Positions 25,361-34,022 of a DNA stretch of 64,000 bases are shown piece after piece. Source of the DNA: Arcicella aurantiaca (GTDB lineage Bacteria > Bacteroidota > Bacteroidia > Cytophagales > Spirosomataceae); the NCBI RefSeq assembly GCF_003148625.1, contig NZ_QGGO01000019.1, positions 25,078 through 89,077 on the forward strand. Direction: 5' to 3'. A model generated the notes under the pieces. That model had not been told where the DNA came from and ran no database searches. It saw only the letters and a program-made list of their open reading frames with translations. The stretch's first letter is position 1, and each line of letters starts with the position of its first letter. Both the position numbers and the translations under genes were made by a program.

Positions 25361-26974
25361 TTATTTCTTTTCTGCTAAGAAACTTTTGGCATAATTTACC
25401 TTTAAGTTTCCTAAACGTTCAATGTGTGTTTTTAAGCGATTGGTAAAATCTCCAAAATTTCTTGATGAACTTGGCGACCAAGCTACTTCCGAAACGGCAC
25501 AGGCTCTTGGGAAAACCATGTACTCAATTTGATTGGTCGTTTGCATATATTCTGTCCAAACATTGGCTTGAAGTCCAAGTATAAATTTCTTTTGTTCAGC
25601 CGTTAATTCTTTCGGAGCGGGTTCATAACTATACACTTTTTCTAAAGTTAAAAATCCGCCAATTGCCAATGGTTCTGTTTTCGGGTCAGCCTGATAATGG
25701 TCTAAATACAAATGAGAACCCGGTGTCATTATTACATCATGGTTTTGTTTTGCTGCCAAAATCCCACCTTCTTCACCTCTCCACGACATTACTGTTGCAT
25801 TTGGCGACAAACCTCCTTCTAAAATTTCATCCCAACCAATCATTTTTCTACCTTTTGAGGTAATAAATTTATCGATTCTACGGATAAAATAACTTTGTAA
25901 TTCATGTTCATCTTTCAAGCCCTCTTTCTTCATTAAATCTTGGCAAAAACGACTTGTTTTCCATTGGTCTTTCGGGCATTCGTCTCCTCCAATGTGGATA
26001 TATTGGCTTGGGAACAAATCAATTACTTCTGTCAAAACATTTTCTAAGAATGTAAAAGTCTCTTCTCTTGGGCAAAAAACATCGTTTGAAACACCCCAAG
26101 TTGTATGTACTTGATAAATTTTATCTTGATTACAACCCAATTCTGGATATGCCGCCAAAGCCGCTTGAGCATGACCAGGCATCTCAATTTCTGGAACAAT
26201 GGTTACGTATTTTTTCTTAGCATAAGCAATAACTTCCTTTACTTCTTCTTGCGTATAGAAGCCGCCATAAGGTTTTCCATCATATTTGCCACTTCCATAT
26301 TTTCCTACCAAAGTTTCTTTACGAACAGAGCCAATTTCGGTTAATTTGGGATATTTTTTGATTTCGATTCTCCAACCTTGGTCTTCTGTCAAGTGCCAGT
26401 GAAAAGTATTGAATTTATGTAAAGCAATTAAATCAATATATTTTTTGATAAAAGATACTGGAGAAAAATGACGACCAACATCTAAATGTAATCCACGATA
26501 AGAATATCTTGGAGCATCTTCTATTTTACAACATGGAATCGACCATTTTACACCTTCAACTTTACCGTCTTTAAAAACATCTGTTGGTAATAATTGTAAC
26601 AAAGTTTGAACTCCGTAAAATGCACCTTTTGCCGTTTTAGCAGAAATCACTACTTGTTTTGTAGAAACATCCAATTTATAACCCTCCTCAGGAATACTTC
26701 CATCTTGCACAAACTGAATAGAACCTTTTACTAATTTCTTTGAATCAGCAACTACTTTTTTATTCCATCCATTTAAAGTATTAAGTTGCGTATTCAATAG
26801 CTCCGCAACATCTCCCCAAGCGGCATTACCCACAATAACGGTTTTATCATTAACAGTAAAAACACCTATTTGTGCTTCGAGTTTCTGAGGGACAGGAATA
26901 ATATTGTATTGATTTTGGGCAAAAATACCGAACGAAATTGTCCAAATAGAGAGGATAAAAATCAGTTTTTTCAT
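25361..26974 (-). CDS. GH20 beta-N-acetylhexosaminidase
   Basis: This 537-residue secreted enzyme removes terminal GlcNAc or GalNAc from glycans by substrate-assisted catalysis. A signal peptide ends at FAQNQ (about residue 20). The GH20b-type N-terminal domain runs to about 150. The TIM barrel begins RYSYRGLHLDVGRHF and contains FHWHLTEDQGWRIEI and the catalytic Asp331-Glu332 pair in HIGGDECPKDQW. Later barrel motifs include VMSWRGEEGG and QANVWTEYM. The length fits a two-domain enzyme with no extra carbohydrate module. It stands alone, though other cell-wall and glycan enzymes are near. Confidence 0.94.
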   Translation of the reverse strand: MKKLIFILSIWTISFGIFAQNQYNIIPVPQKLEAQIGVFTVNDKTVIVGNAAWGDVAELLNTQLNTLNGWNKKVVADSKKLVKGSIQFVQDGSIPEEGYKLDVSTKQVVISAKTAKGAFYGVQTLLQLLPTDVFKDGKVEGVKWSIPCCKIEDAPRYSYRGLHLDVGRHFSPVSFIKKYIDLIALHKFNTFHWHLTEDQGWRIEIKKYPKLTEIGSVRKETLVGKYGSGKYDGKPYGGFYTQEEVKEVIAYAKKKYVTIVPEIEMPGHAQAALAAYPELGCNQDKIYQVHTTWGVSNDVFCPREETFTFLENVLTEVIDLFPSQYIHIGGDECPKDQWKTSRFCQDLMKKEGLKDEHELQSYFIRRIDKFITSKGRKMIGWDEILEGGLSPNATVMSWRGEEGGILAAKQNHDVIMTPGSHLYLDHYQADPKTEPLAIGGFLTLEKVYSYEPAPKELTAEQKKFILGLQANVWTEYMQTTNQIEYMVFPRACAVSEVAWSPSSSRNFGDFTNRLKTHIERLGNLKVNYAKSFLAEKK

Positions 26975-27085
26975 TAGAAATAGTTTTTGATAAAGATTTG
27001 AAACGGGTTTAATAATTCAAAAGTATGTCAAATAATACAAAAAACAAGCTTTCTTATAGGGTAATTCATTTATTTTAAAACACAA

Positions 27086-27124
27086 ATCGGCAATAAAATT
27101 CCGATTAAGAAATTTATTGCCGAT
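27086..27124 (+). other. Terminator-like hairpin in a divergent intergenic region
   Basis: ATCGGCAATAAA (27086-27097) pairs perfectly with TTTATTGCCGAT (27113-27124), followed on the plus strand by ATTTTTATATTTTT. It looks like an intrinsic terminator, but it lies between the divergent GH20 and VanZ-like genes, where no transcript from either gene should end. It may be an attenuator, a remnant, or the end of an unannotated transcript. Confidence 0.5.
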
Positions 27125-27172
27125 ATTTTTATATTTTTAAAACATTGATTTATAGTTTCGTAATTTTGCAAG

Positions 27173-27541
27173 ATGGAAAAATTGCTAAAACTACTTCAAT
27201 CTAAATATACAGCCCCTATTTGGACACTCATTATTTTTATTCTCTGTACCATTCCAAGCCAACACATTCCTACACCACAAAATTTAAGTGACAAAGCAAA
27301 CCATTTCATTGCTTTTGCAGGATTTACTTTCTTTTGGCTTTTCTCATTTAATAAACCTTTAAAAATAATACTGATTGCTATAATTTATGGTATTGGAATA
27401 GAGTTTTGGCAAGCTATTTTACCCGCATCTTTTCATCGAGGATTTGAATGGTATGATGCTTTAGCGGATAGTATTGGAGGAGTAATTGGCTATTTTATTT
27501 ACTTGATTTTTAGAAAAGTTGTCAATATTATTCGTCATTAG
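27173..27541 (+). CDS. VanZ family membrane protein
   Basis: This 122-residue protein has four hydrophobic segments and the VanZ-type motifs DKANHFIAFAGFTFFW and GIGIEFWQAILP, followed by RGFEWYDALADSIGGVIGYF. The family is named after a teicoplanin-resistance gene, but most members have no known role. A TAATTTTG -7-like box ends only four bases before the ATG, so the messenger may be nearly leaderless. The TAG stop codon (27539-27541) is formed by the first bases of a MITE, so the original C terminus may have been slightly different. Confidence 0.85.
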   Translation: MEKLLKLLQSKYTAPIWTLIIFILCTIPSQHIPTPQNLSDKANHFIAFAGFTFFWLFSFNKPLKIILIAIIYGIGIEFWQAILPASFHRGFEWYDALADSIGGVIGYFIYLIFRKVVNIIRH

Positions 27542-27714
27542 ACTTCCTGCGAAAGTGTTTTATGATTGAAAAATGGTATATTTTCGAGTGAAAATAGCGG
27601 GAATTTTGAAAGCATAGCAGAGAAATGGGGGGATGCCCAATCTTGAAAAATTTTCGCTATTTGTAGCCGAAAAGATGTTGTTTTACGACTTAAAACACTT
27701 TCGAAGGAAGTCTA
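27539..27714. mobile_element. MITE-like element with 24-bp terminal inverted repeats
   Basis: Terminal inverted repeats of 24 bases (27539-27562 and 27691-27714) begin TAGACTTCCT and match at 23 of 24 positions. The interior also folds on itself: AAAATAGCGGGAATTTT near 27591 is partly complementary to AAAATTTTCGCTATTT near 27650. There is no transposase frame. At about 176 bases this is a non-autonomous element. TA next to both GACTTCC ends could be a target duplication. It separates the VanZ-like gene from thrB. Confidence 0.8.
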
Positions 27715-27776
27715 TTAAAATAAAATGCCTACAAATAATTTTGCAGACATTTTATTTTTAAGAAATTTTTAAAACT

Positions 27777-28712
27777 TTATCCTAACACCACAGGGCCCGC
27801 CTGATTAATGCCAGAAACATAACATTCTGAACCAATCCCAACTTTGGCAAAACCATCTTGCATAGCTTTCCCAACCCGATTGGCTGTAAATAAATCTTTT
27901 GATAAAGCAAACATTGAAGGTCCAGAACCCGAGATTGAACAGCCCAAAGCTCCGCTGTCTAAAGCAGCATTTTTTACATCATCAAATTGAGGAATTAATA
28001 TCGAACGAATTGGCTCAATGATTACATCTACCAAGCTTCTCGAAATCAAGTCGTAATCTGGCAACATTAAACCTGCTACTAAACCCGCCACATTCCCCAT
28101 TTGGGTAATGGTATTTTTCAAAGAAATTTCTCTTTTCAAAATGTTGCGAGCATCTTTCGTATTTACTTCAATATGCGGGTGAACGATGGTTGCGTACAAT
28201 TCTTGAGGCGTTTTTAGTTGAATAATATCCAAAGGTTCATAAGAACGAATAACCACAAAACCACCCATCAAACTTGGTCCCACGTTATCAGCATGAGCAG
28301 AACCGCAAGCAATACGCTCGCCTTCCATCGCAAAAGGCAATAAATCTTTTTGAGCCAAAGGTCTGCCCATCAATTCATTAGCAGCAAAAACACCTGCCAC
28401 CGAAGAAGCCGCCGAAGAACCCAATCCCGAACCCAACGGCATCAACTTTTTAAGGTTCATTTCAAACCCTTGCCCTTCTTCACCAATAGCTTCCAAGAAT
28501 TTCAGAATGGCAATTCCTGCCGTATTTTTTTCAGCATCTAAGGGCAAACGACCTTCATCACCTTCAATACTAAGAATTTTAACGCCTTTATGATTCGCTT
28601 TCTTCAAGATTAGTTCATCTCCAGGATTATCAACGGCAAAACCGAAAATATCAAATCCACAGGCAACATTTGCCACCGTCGCAGGGGCGAAAACTTTTAT
28701 TGTATTTGTCAT
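27777..28712 (-). CDS. thrB: Homoserine kinase
   Basis: This 311-residue GHMP kinase phosphorylates homoserine to O-phosphohomoserine in threonine synthesis. Motifs are the N-terminal FAPATVANVACGFD, the ATP loop MPLGSGLGSSAASSVAGV (about 90-107), and the C-terminal GCSISGSGPSMFAL. Its start overlaps the stop of the upstream small gene by four bases. It is the last gene of an operon headed by thrA. The usual thrC does not follow in this window; a MITE does instead. Confidence 0.95.
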   Translation of the reverse strand: MTNTIKVFAPATVANVACGFDIFGFAVDNPGDELILKKANHKGVKILSIEGDEGRLPLDAEKNTAGIAILKFLEAIGEEGQGFEMNLKKLMPLGSGLGSSAASSVAGVFAANELMGRPLAQKDLLPFAMEGERIACGSAHADNVGPSLMGGFVVIRSYEPLDIIQLKTPQELYATIVHPHIEVNTKDARNILKREISLKNTITQMGNVAGLVAGLMLPDYDLISRSLVDVIIEPIRSILIPQFDDVKNAALDSGALGCSISGSGPSMFALSKDLFTANRVGKAMQDGFAKVGIGSECYVSGINQAGPVVLG

Positions 28713-29254
28713 TTAACTATACTTTCATTGGCATGATACCACGCATATTTTTTCAATTCTGTCTTTAATGATTGGAGAGAAATTGAGTCTTTTTTTACTT
28801 CAAATTTATGAGGGTATGAACCTCCAATTGTACCTCCAACAATAGGAGAAACACACATCCCTATTACCAGTACAGATATTCCACCCAAAATCTGACTCAT
28901 AAGATTCAAACTTTTATCTCTAACAATACTTCTGGTTGCAAATCCAGAAAGTGTTGTTCCTACAACAAATCCGACAATAGCACCTTTCCCAACACCTCCT
29001 CTTTTTCTAATTTTAATATTTTTCACAATCCCAAAATCAAATGATTTGGTTCGAGGAATATTATTTTCTTTAACATTAAAATCCCAATGAGTAGAGTTTG
29101 GTAACACTAAAAAGTCTTTATCTCTAACTTGAAACATCAATCCTTTATAGACTTTGTTATCTAATGTGGTAACTTTTACCATATATTTTTTCTGTGCCAA
29201 TACAAACGAGAAGCATGAGAAAAATAGAACAAGAGTTAATATAGATGTTTTCAT
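28709..29254 (-). CDS. Exported protein with a Gly-rich membrane region
   Basis: This 181-residue protein is not one I recognise. It has a signal peptide (LTLVLFFSCFSFVLAQ), a beta-rich segment with a KVTTLDNKVYKGLMFQV start, and two Gly-rich hydrophobic stretches (GKGAIVGFVVGTTLSGF and GGISVLVIGMCVSPIVGGTIGG) that resemble glycine zippers. The first part resembles small-molecule- or RNA-independent SH3-like barrels seen in Bacteroidota exported proteins. It overlaps thrB by four bases, so it is translationally coupled to an unrelated biosynthetic enzyme. A function in the envelope is likely; nothing more can be said. Confidence 0.7.
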   Translation of the reverse strand: MKTSILTLVLFFSCFSFVLAQKKYMVKVTTLDNKVYKGLMFQVRDKDFLVLPNSTHWDFNVKENNIPRTKSFDFGIVKNIKIRKRGGVGKGAIVGFVVGTTLSGFATRSIVRDKSLNLMSQILGGISVLVIGMCVSPIVGGTIGGSYPHKFEVKKDSISLQSLKTELKKYAWYHANESIVK

Positions 29255-29383
29255 AGGTTTTGAATTTTAAGTGTATGCTTAGGACGAATTTTGGTTTGAA
29301 ATGATTGTTTGGACATAAAAATTCATCCAACTTCAGCTTCTTTCCACAGCCCATCTAATAGTAAACTTATTTCGTTAACTCTA

Positions 29384-30070
29384 TCAAGATTCTAAAACAA
29401 CATGAGTTATTTTATCAAGCCAATTCTTAAAATGGGGACATTCCTTTAGAATACTATTTATACCCGTTAATTCAGCAATATCAACTCCATCCGCAATTTT
29501 ATTATATTTTTTATTAATACTTGAGTAAATTGACTCTATTCTTTTAGAAGGAAAAGTTTCTGGGGAACTATTTATATCTTCGATACTTAAATATTTACTT
29601 TTCAAATCAATTATTTCCCTTTTTATTTGTTCGTCTTCCAAATCAAATCCATCCTCAGGATTAGCAAATAGTAACGTTTCAAACTCATGCCGTAGAATAT
29701 TTGGAATAAAGTTAGTATATGGTTTGATTGTATTAACATAGTTTTTTAATGATTCTTCCATACACAAAATACGTTGCTCAACGTCACTTTTTTCTATACA
29801 ATTCAGATAATTTGGCATTTTCTTCTCACTATTAATACCCGAATAGTCAATCATGGTTGTTATTATTGGTTCATCTTTATAATACATAATAGGTTTTATT
29901 GTATTGCGAAAATGCTCAATATTGTTAAACCCATGTCCGCCACCACTCATTGTTATCTTAATAGGTTGAATGTTTGTATGTAATCCCTGATTTGATAAAT
30001 ATGAGATTAGCAATCTTTCGACAAATTCAGCTTCCGTTTGTCCTTCAACTATGATATATAAGTGCTTCAT
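29384..30070 (-). CDS. DUF4276 (TOPRIM-like) protein, partner of the adjacent ATPase
   Basis: This 228-residue protein has the DUF4276 layout. The N-terminal TOPRIM-type motif is IIVEGQTEAEFVERLL (E9 the likely metal ligand), then TTMIDYSGIN with D75, and the family motif RHEFETLLFANPED (128-140). TOPRIM domains of this group are found in OLD, RloB and similar proteins and are thought to act as nucleases. It overlaps the upstream ATPase gene by four bases. Sampled lines of this region are much poorer in GC (about 22%) than thrA (about 47%), suggesting acquisition. A defence function is inference from the pairing. Confidence 0.82.
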   Translation of the reverse strand: MKHLYIIVEGQTEAEFVERLLISYLSNQGLHTNIQPIKITMSGGGHGFNNIEHFRNTIKPIMYYKDEPIITTMIDYSGINSEKKMPNYLNCIEKSDVEQRILCMEESLKNYVNTIKPYTNFIPNILRHEFETLLFANPEDGFDLEDEQIKREIIDLKSKYLSIEDINSSPETFPSKRIESIYSSINKKYNKIADGVDIAELTGINSILKECPHFKNWLDKITHVVLES

Positions 30071-31143
30071 GGCATACCTCCTATTACGTTTTTATTCCAC
30101 AAATCACCAATACTATACTCTCGAAGCCAATCTTTGAGACTTTCACTATTTTGTCGAACAAATACCGATTGATTATCCTCTCTATCAACAGTAATAATAT
30201 CTTCTGGACTAAAATTATCAACCAAATTTATGGACTGGGTCGAAATAATAATTTGACTTTGAGCCGATGCTTTTTTGATTAGCCCAGCCAATTTATTGAT
30301 GGCAAAAGGATGTAAGCCTAATTCAGGTTCATCTATAATGATGGTTGAAGGAAGTTCTGGCTGTAATAGTAATGTTGCCAAAGCCATAAAGCGTAAAGTC
30401 CCATCTGATAACTGCATTGCATACAAATTCATATCTGAATCTTTTTGCCTCCACGACAATTGTATTTTATCCTCTCTAATTCTGTCAGGTTCTAATACAA
30501 AACAGTCAAAATATGGAGCAACAGACCTAATAATCATTTCTATTTTTTTGAAACTTTTAGGATGTTTTTCTTGAAGAAAATATAGATAAGCAGCTAAATT
30601 CCCAGCATCTTCAAATAAAAATTGATTATCATCAATATTACATTTTTGCTTAATTTTTGCCGTTTTACTGGTGTCGTGAAAATGAAAAATTTTAAATGAA
30701 GACATATATTTTTTCACATACTTATATCGTCCTCCTTCTTCATTTTTCAATCTACTCTCTAAATATCCATTTCCAAGCGATACTTCATCCCAATCAGTTT
30801 TTCCATATCCATGATGAAACCGAGTTATATCAAATTCAAAAAACAAATATCCTTGTTGGTTTGGCTTCAAAGTAAAAGAGTAAGCATTAGTATTATCAAA
30901 CTCAATTCTTCCTAAAAGACGTTCAGATTCCTTTAATCCATTGTACAAAACATTTTCTGCTCCTGCTTCTTCTGCAATATAGTTTTGTAAATTTTGAGTA
31001 TAAATATTATAGATTAATTTAAAAAAATTAATAAAATTACTTTTGCCTGCTCCATTAGCACCAATTAGTACATTGATAGGCAAGAGCTTCAGCTCCATTT
31101 CTCTGATGGATTTGAAATTTCTAATTCTTATTAAATTTATCAT
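30067..31143 (-). CDS. AAA (AAA_15/21-type, ABC-like) ATPase
   Basis: From the ATG at 31143 this protein has 358 residues and the form of OLD-family or RecF-like ATPases. Walker A is GANGAGKS (28-35) after the typical start INLIRIRNFKSIREMELKL. The ABC-like signature is LSDGTLR (245-251), Walker B is IIIDEPELGLHP with D271-E272, and a switch segment IISTQSINLVD follows. It overlaps the DUF4276 gene by four bases and starts 13 bases after the thrA stop codon. ATPase plus TOPRIM-like pairs occur in anti-phage systems such as PARIS and Rlo/AbiL; this pair resembles them in design but its exact class is not established here. A longer start at 31200 would overlap thrA and is less likely. Confidence 0.86.
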   Translation of the reverse strand: MINLIRIRNFKSIREMELKLLPINVLIGANGAGKSNFINFFKLIYNIYTQNLQNYIAEEAGAENVLYNGLKESERLLGRIEFDNTNAYSFTLKPNQQGYLFFEFDITRFHHGYGKTDWDEVSLGNGYLESRLKNEEGGRYKYVKKYMSSFKIFHFHDTSKTAKIKQKCNIDDNQFLFEDAGNLAAYLYFLQEKHPKSFKKIEMIIRSVAPYFDCFVLEPDRIREDKIQLSWRQKDSDMNLYAMQLSDGTLRFMALATLLLQPELPSTIIIDEPELGLHPFAINKLAGLIKKASAQSQIIISTQSINLVDNFSPEDIITVDREDNQSVFVRQNSESLKDWLREYSIGDLWNKNVIGGMP

Positions 31144-31156
31144 GTAACATATATGT

Positions 31157-33613
31157 TTAAGCCAAATAACTCCCAATTGCCACAATATCTGCAAACACAC
31201 CTGAGGCGGTTACTTCTGCTCCTGCTCCCGGTCCTTTGATGACCAATGGGCGGTCGTGGTAGCGTTTGGTGGTGAAGGAAATCACGTTATCGGCTCCGTC
31301 CATCATATAAAATGGATGTGATTTTCCGATGCTTCTTACGCCAATGTTGATTTTGTTATTTTCTAAAGTCGCAATGAATCTCAACACTTCGCCTTTCGCA
31401 TCTGCTTCGTTTACCATTGCTTCAAAATAGGCATTTGAAACTTCTAACTCAGTAAAGAAATCTTCAACTGTTGGGGCTTGTTCACAGTTTTCTGGTAATA
31501 ACTTATCAATCGTAACGTCTTCTGGTTCTAATTTCAAACCAATTTCACGACCTAAAATCAGAATCTTTCTGGCTACGTCCATTCCGCTCAAATCTTCTCT
31601 TGGGTCTGGCTCGGTATAACCTTTTACTTTGGCTTCTTTTACGATGTCGGCAAATTTTACACCTGCTTTGAAATTATTGAAAATATATGATAATGTTCCA
31701 GATAAAACACCCTCGATTTTCTCAAATCTATCACCCGAAGAAATTAATCCTTGTAGCGTATTGATGACAGGTAAGCCTGCTCCTACATTAGTTTCGTACA
31801 AGAATTTTACGCCTTTTTTCAGTGCTGTTCTGTGCAATAAGGCGTAGTCTTCATAACGTCCTGAATTAGCAACTTTATTTGGCGTTACTACCGAAATATT
31901 CGCTTCAAATAATCCTAAATAATAATTATGAATTTCTTTATTAGCTGTACAATCTGCAAAGACAGAGTTTGGTAAATTCAAACGTTTTGCTTCTTCAACA
32001 AACGCCCAAATTTCAGCAGGTTTTCCTTTTGAATCACGTTCTTCTTCCCAATTATTCAAATCAATTCCTTGTGGGTCAATGAGCATTTTTCGAGAATTCA
32101 TCACCCCTACTAAATTAATTTTCAATGCTTTATATTTCGACAAGTAATTTTCTTGTCCCTGTAATTGTTCTAACAAGGCTTTTCCAATTAAACCTGTTCC
32201 CACTAAGAAAAGGTTTAAGGTTTTGGCTTGCGAGAAAAAGAATGAATCATGGATAACATTCAAGGCTTTTGAAATATCTTTCTTTTCAATTACTACAGAA
32301 ATGTTCAATTCTGACGAACCTTGTGCCGTTGCTACGATATTGATACCGTTTTTACCCAGAACCGAGAATAATTTACCACTCACGCCCGTATGACGACGCA
32401 TTCCTTCGCCCACCACGGCAATTACAGACAGATTTTCTTGAATATCAATGCCTTCTACATCGCCGTCGGCAATTTCAGTTTTGAATTCTTCTTCCAATAA
32501 AGCTTTTACCGATGCCGATGCCGAAGGTTCAATCGCAAAACATATTGAGTGTTCTGAAGAAGCTTGTGAAATCAAAATAACGGAAATGCGATGTTTGGCT
32601 AAAACAGTAAATAGTTTGGCTGAAACCCCAGCAACGCCAATCATACCAGAACCTTGTAAATTGACCAAAGCCAAATTATCAATAGAACTGATACCTGTAA
32701 TGATATATTCAGAAGGTTCGGCAACACGATTTACCACCGTACCTACAAAGTCTGTATTAAAAGTATTGAGAACTCTAATGGGAATATTTTTGGCAAAAGC
32801 AGGTTGCAACGAAGGCGGATAAATCACTTTCGCTCCAAAATGCGTCAATTCCATTGCCTCCGCATACGTGATGGTCGGAATGGTAAAGGCATTTTTAACT
32901 TTGCGTGGGTCGGCGGTCATCATGCCGTCAACGTCTGTCCAAATTTCAATTTCTTCCGCATTTAGAGCTGCACCAAAAATTGAACCTGTATAATCAGAAC
33001 CTCCACGACCTAAGGTTGTGGTTTCGCCCTTTTCAGTTGAACCAATAAAACCCGTAATTAATTGTAGAGATTTTGTTTTCGAGAAATACGTTTGAATTTG
33101 AGCATTGGTTACCTCAAAATTCACCGCTGCCATACCAAAGTTACCATCGGTACGAACAACTTTACGAGCATCTAAAAACTGACAATCAACGCCTTGTGCA
33201 TGAAGAATTTCATAAATTAAGGTCGTAGAAAGGCGTTCTCCGAAGCTAACGATAAGGTCGGATGTTCGGTCAGAAATTTCACGAATTAGCGAAACACCTT
33301 TCAGTAAATCTTCTAATTCGTTGATAATGGTACGGATATTTGCAAATACTTTCGACTGAGATTTTACGTCAATTAAGGCACGTACAACTGTGAAATGACG
33401 ATTTTCAATCTCTTTAACTAAGTCAAAATAGGTGGTATCTCCTACCGACGCTAAATCTCCTGCTTTCAATAATTGGTTGGTCACGCCACCCATTGCTGAA
33501 AATACTGCTGCAACTTGCTCACCTTTAGCTTGTTTGCTTTTGATGATGCCTAACACCGCTTGGATACTGTCAATAGTACCACAAGAAGTTCCTCCGAATT
33601 TTAATACTTTCAT
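31157..33613 (-). CDS. thrA: Bifunctional aspartokinase / homoserine dehydrogenase
   Basis: This 818-residue enzyme catalyses the first and third steps of the aspartate route to threonine. The kinase domain starts VLKFGGTSCGT and includes FGERLSTTLIYEIL and GRGGSDYTGS. Two ACT domains (about 310-460) would bind a feedback inhibitor, by analogy threonine. The dehydrogenase half begins FLVGTGLIGKALLEQL, with NVGAGLPVINTLQGL and GYTEPDPREDLSGMDVARK near the C terminus. It has a clear promoter upstream and leads the operon thrA-ATPase-DUF4276-exported protein-thrB. Confidence 0.96.
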   Translation of the reverse strand: MKVLKFGGTSCGTIDSIQAVLGIIKSKQAKGEQVAAVFSAMGGVTNQLLKAGDLASVGDTTYFDLVKEIENRHFTVVRALIDVKSQSKVFANIRTIINELEDLLKGVSLIREISDRTSDLIVSFGERLSTTLIYEILHAQGVDCQFLDARKVVRTDGNFGMAAVNFEVTNAQIQTYFSKTKSLQLITGFIGSTEKGETTTLGRGGSDYTGSIFGAALNAEEIEIWTDVDGMMTADPRKVKNAFTIPTITYAEAMELTHFGAKVIYPPSLQPAFAKNIPIRVLNTFNTDFVGTVVNRVAEPSEYIITGISSIDNLALVNLQGSGMIGVAGVSAKLFTVLAKHRISVILISQASSEHSICFAIEPSASASVKALLEEEFKTEIADGDVEGIDIQENLSVIAVVGEGMRRHTGVSGKLFSVLGKNGINIVATAQGSSELNISVVIEKKDISKALNVIHDSFFFSQAKTLNLFLVGTGLIGKALLEQLQGQENYLSKYKALKINLVGVMNSRKMLIDPQGIDLNNWEEERDSKGKPAEIWAFVEEAKRLNLPNSVFADCTANKEIHNYYLGLFEANISVVTPNKVANSGRYEDYALLHRTALKKGVKFLYETNVGAGLPVINTLQGLISSGDRFEKIEGVLSGTLSYIFNNFKAGVKFADIVKEAKVKGYTEPDPREDLSGMDVARKILILGREIGLKLEPEDVTIDKLLPENCEQAPTVEDFFTELEVSNAYFEAMVNEADAKGEVLRFIATLENNKINIGVRSIGKSHPFYMMDGADNVISFTTKRYHDRPLVIKGPGAGAEVTASGVFADIVAIGSYLA

Positions 33614-33695
33614 TTTTTTAGTGAATAGTTATCCTATTCCTGCTTGGATTATCTGCTTTACAACAGCAGGTTAAATTTATTTATTTTATTAGCGA

Positions 33696-33727
33696 CAAAT
33701 ATACCCATAAAAGCTATCAACCTCAAA
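33696..33727 (-). promoter_or_regulatory. Promoter of thrA
   Basis: On the minus strand TTTG (33727-33724) and TATATTTG (33703-33696) lie 20 bases apart, an exact match to the Bacteroidota TTTG / TAnnTTTG promoter. The start site should be near 33690, giving a leader of about 77 bases that can form alternative hairpins. Confidence 0.75.
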
Positions 33728-33889
33728 GCGGATAAGCTCTTAGTTTGTAAGTAATACTAAACAATCGTCTGCTACAATTGTTATTTTCATCAACAAGGCA
33801 AACTCCCTGCCAATTAAATGAAAGATTTACGGTGGAAGAACTTGATATAATGTTTTGTTGTTAGAATGGTACTGTGAACTTTCGTATTA

Positions 33890-33975
33890 GAACTTGGATT
33901 TGTAAGATTCAAAGATTTTTGGATTAGAATATTTGTCAACAAAATCCTCTAATCTAATCCCACGAATCCAAGTTC
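33890..33975. repeat. Inverted repeat of the GAACTTGGATTTG family
   Basis: GAACTTGGATTTGT at 33890-33903 is the near complement of ACGAATCCAAGTTC at 33962-33975, with weaker pairing between them (GATTAGAAT against CTAATCTAATCC). The word resembles the pieces at 58876-59027. It lies in the 409-base gap between thrA and the VWA gene; apart from the thrA promoter and leader I see nothing else there. Confidence 0.65.
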
Positions 33976-34022
33976 AAACAAAAAAATGCGAACAACATCG
34001 AAAATCCTAAATCCGAAATTAT

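Noticed and set aside
31144-31200. Longer start of the ATPase overlapping thrA
   Set aside because: The residues before MINLIRIRNF have no family match, and the ATG at 31143 gives the normal N terminus.
33614-33695. Threonine attenuator with leader peptide
   Set aside because: The only short frame in the area starts upstream of the -7 box and has no Thr codons; only the hairpins remain of interest.
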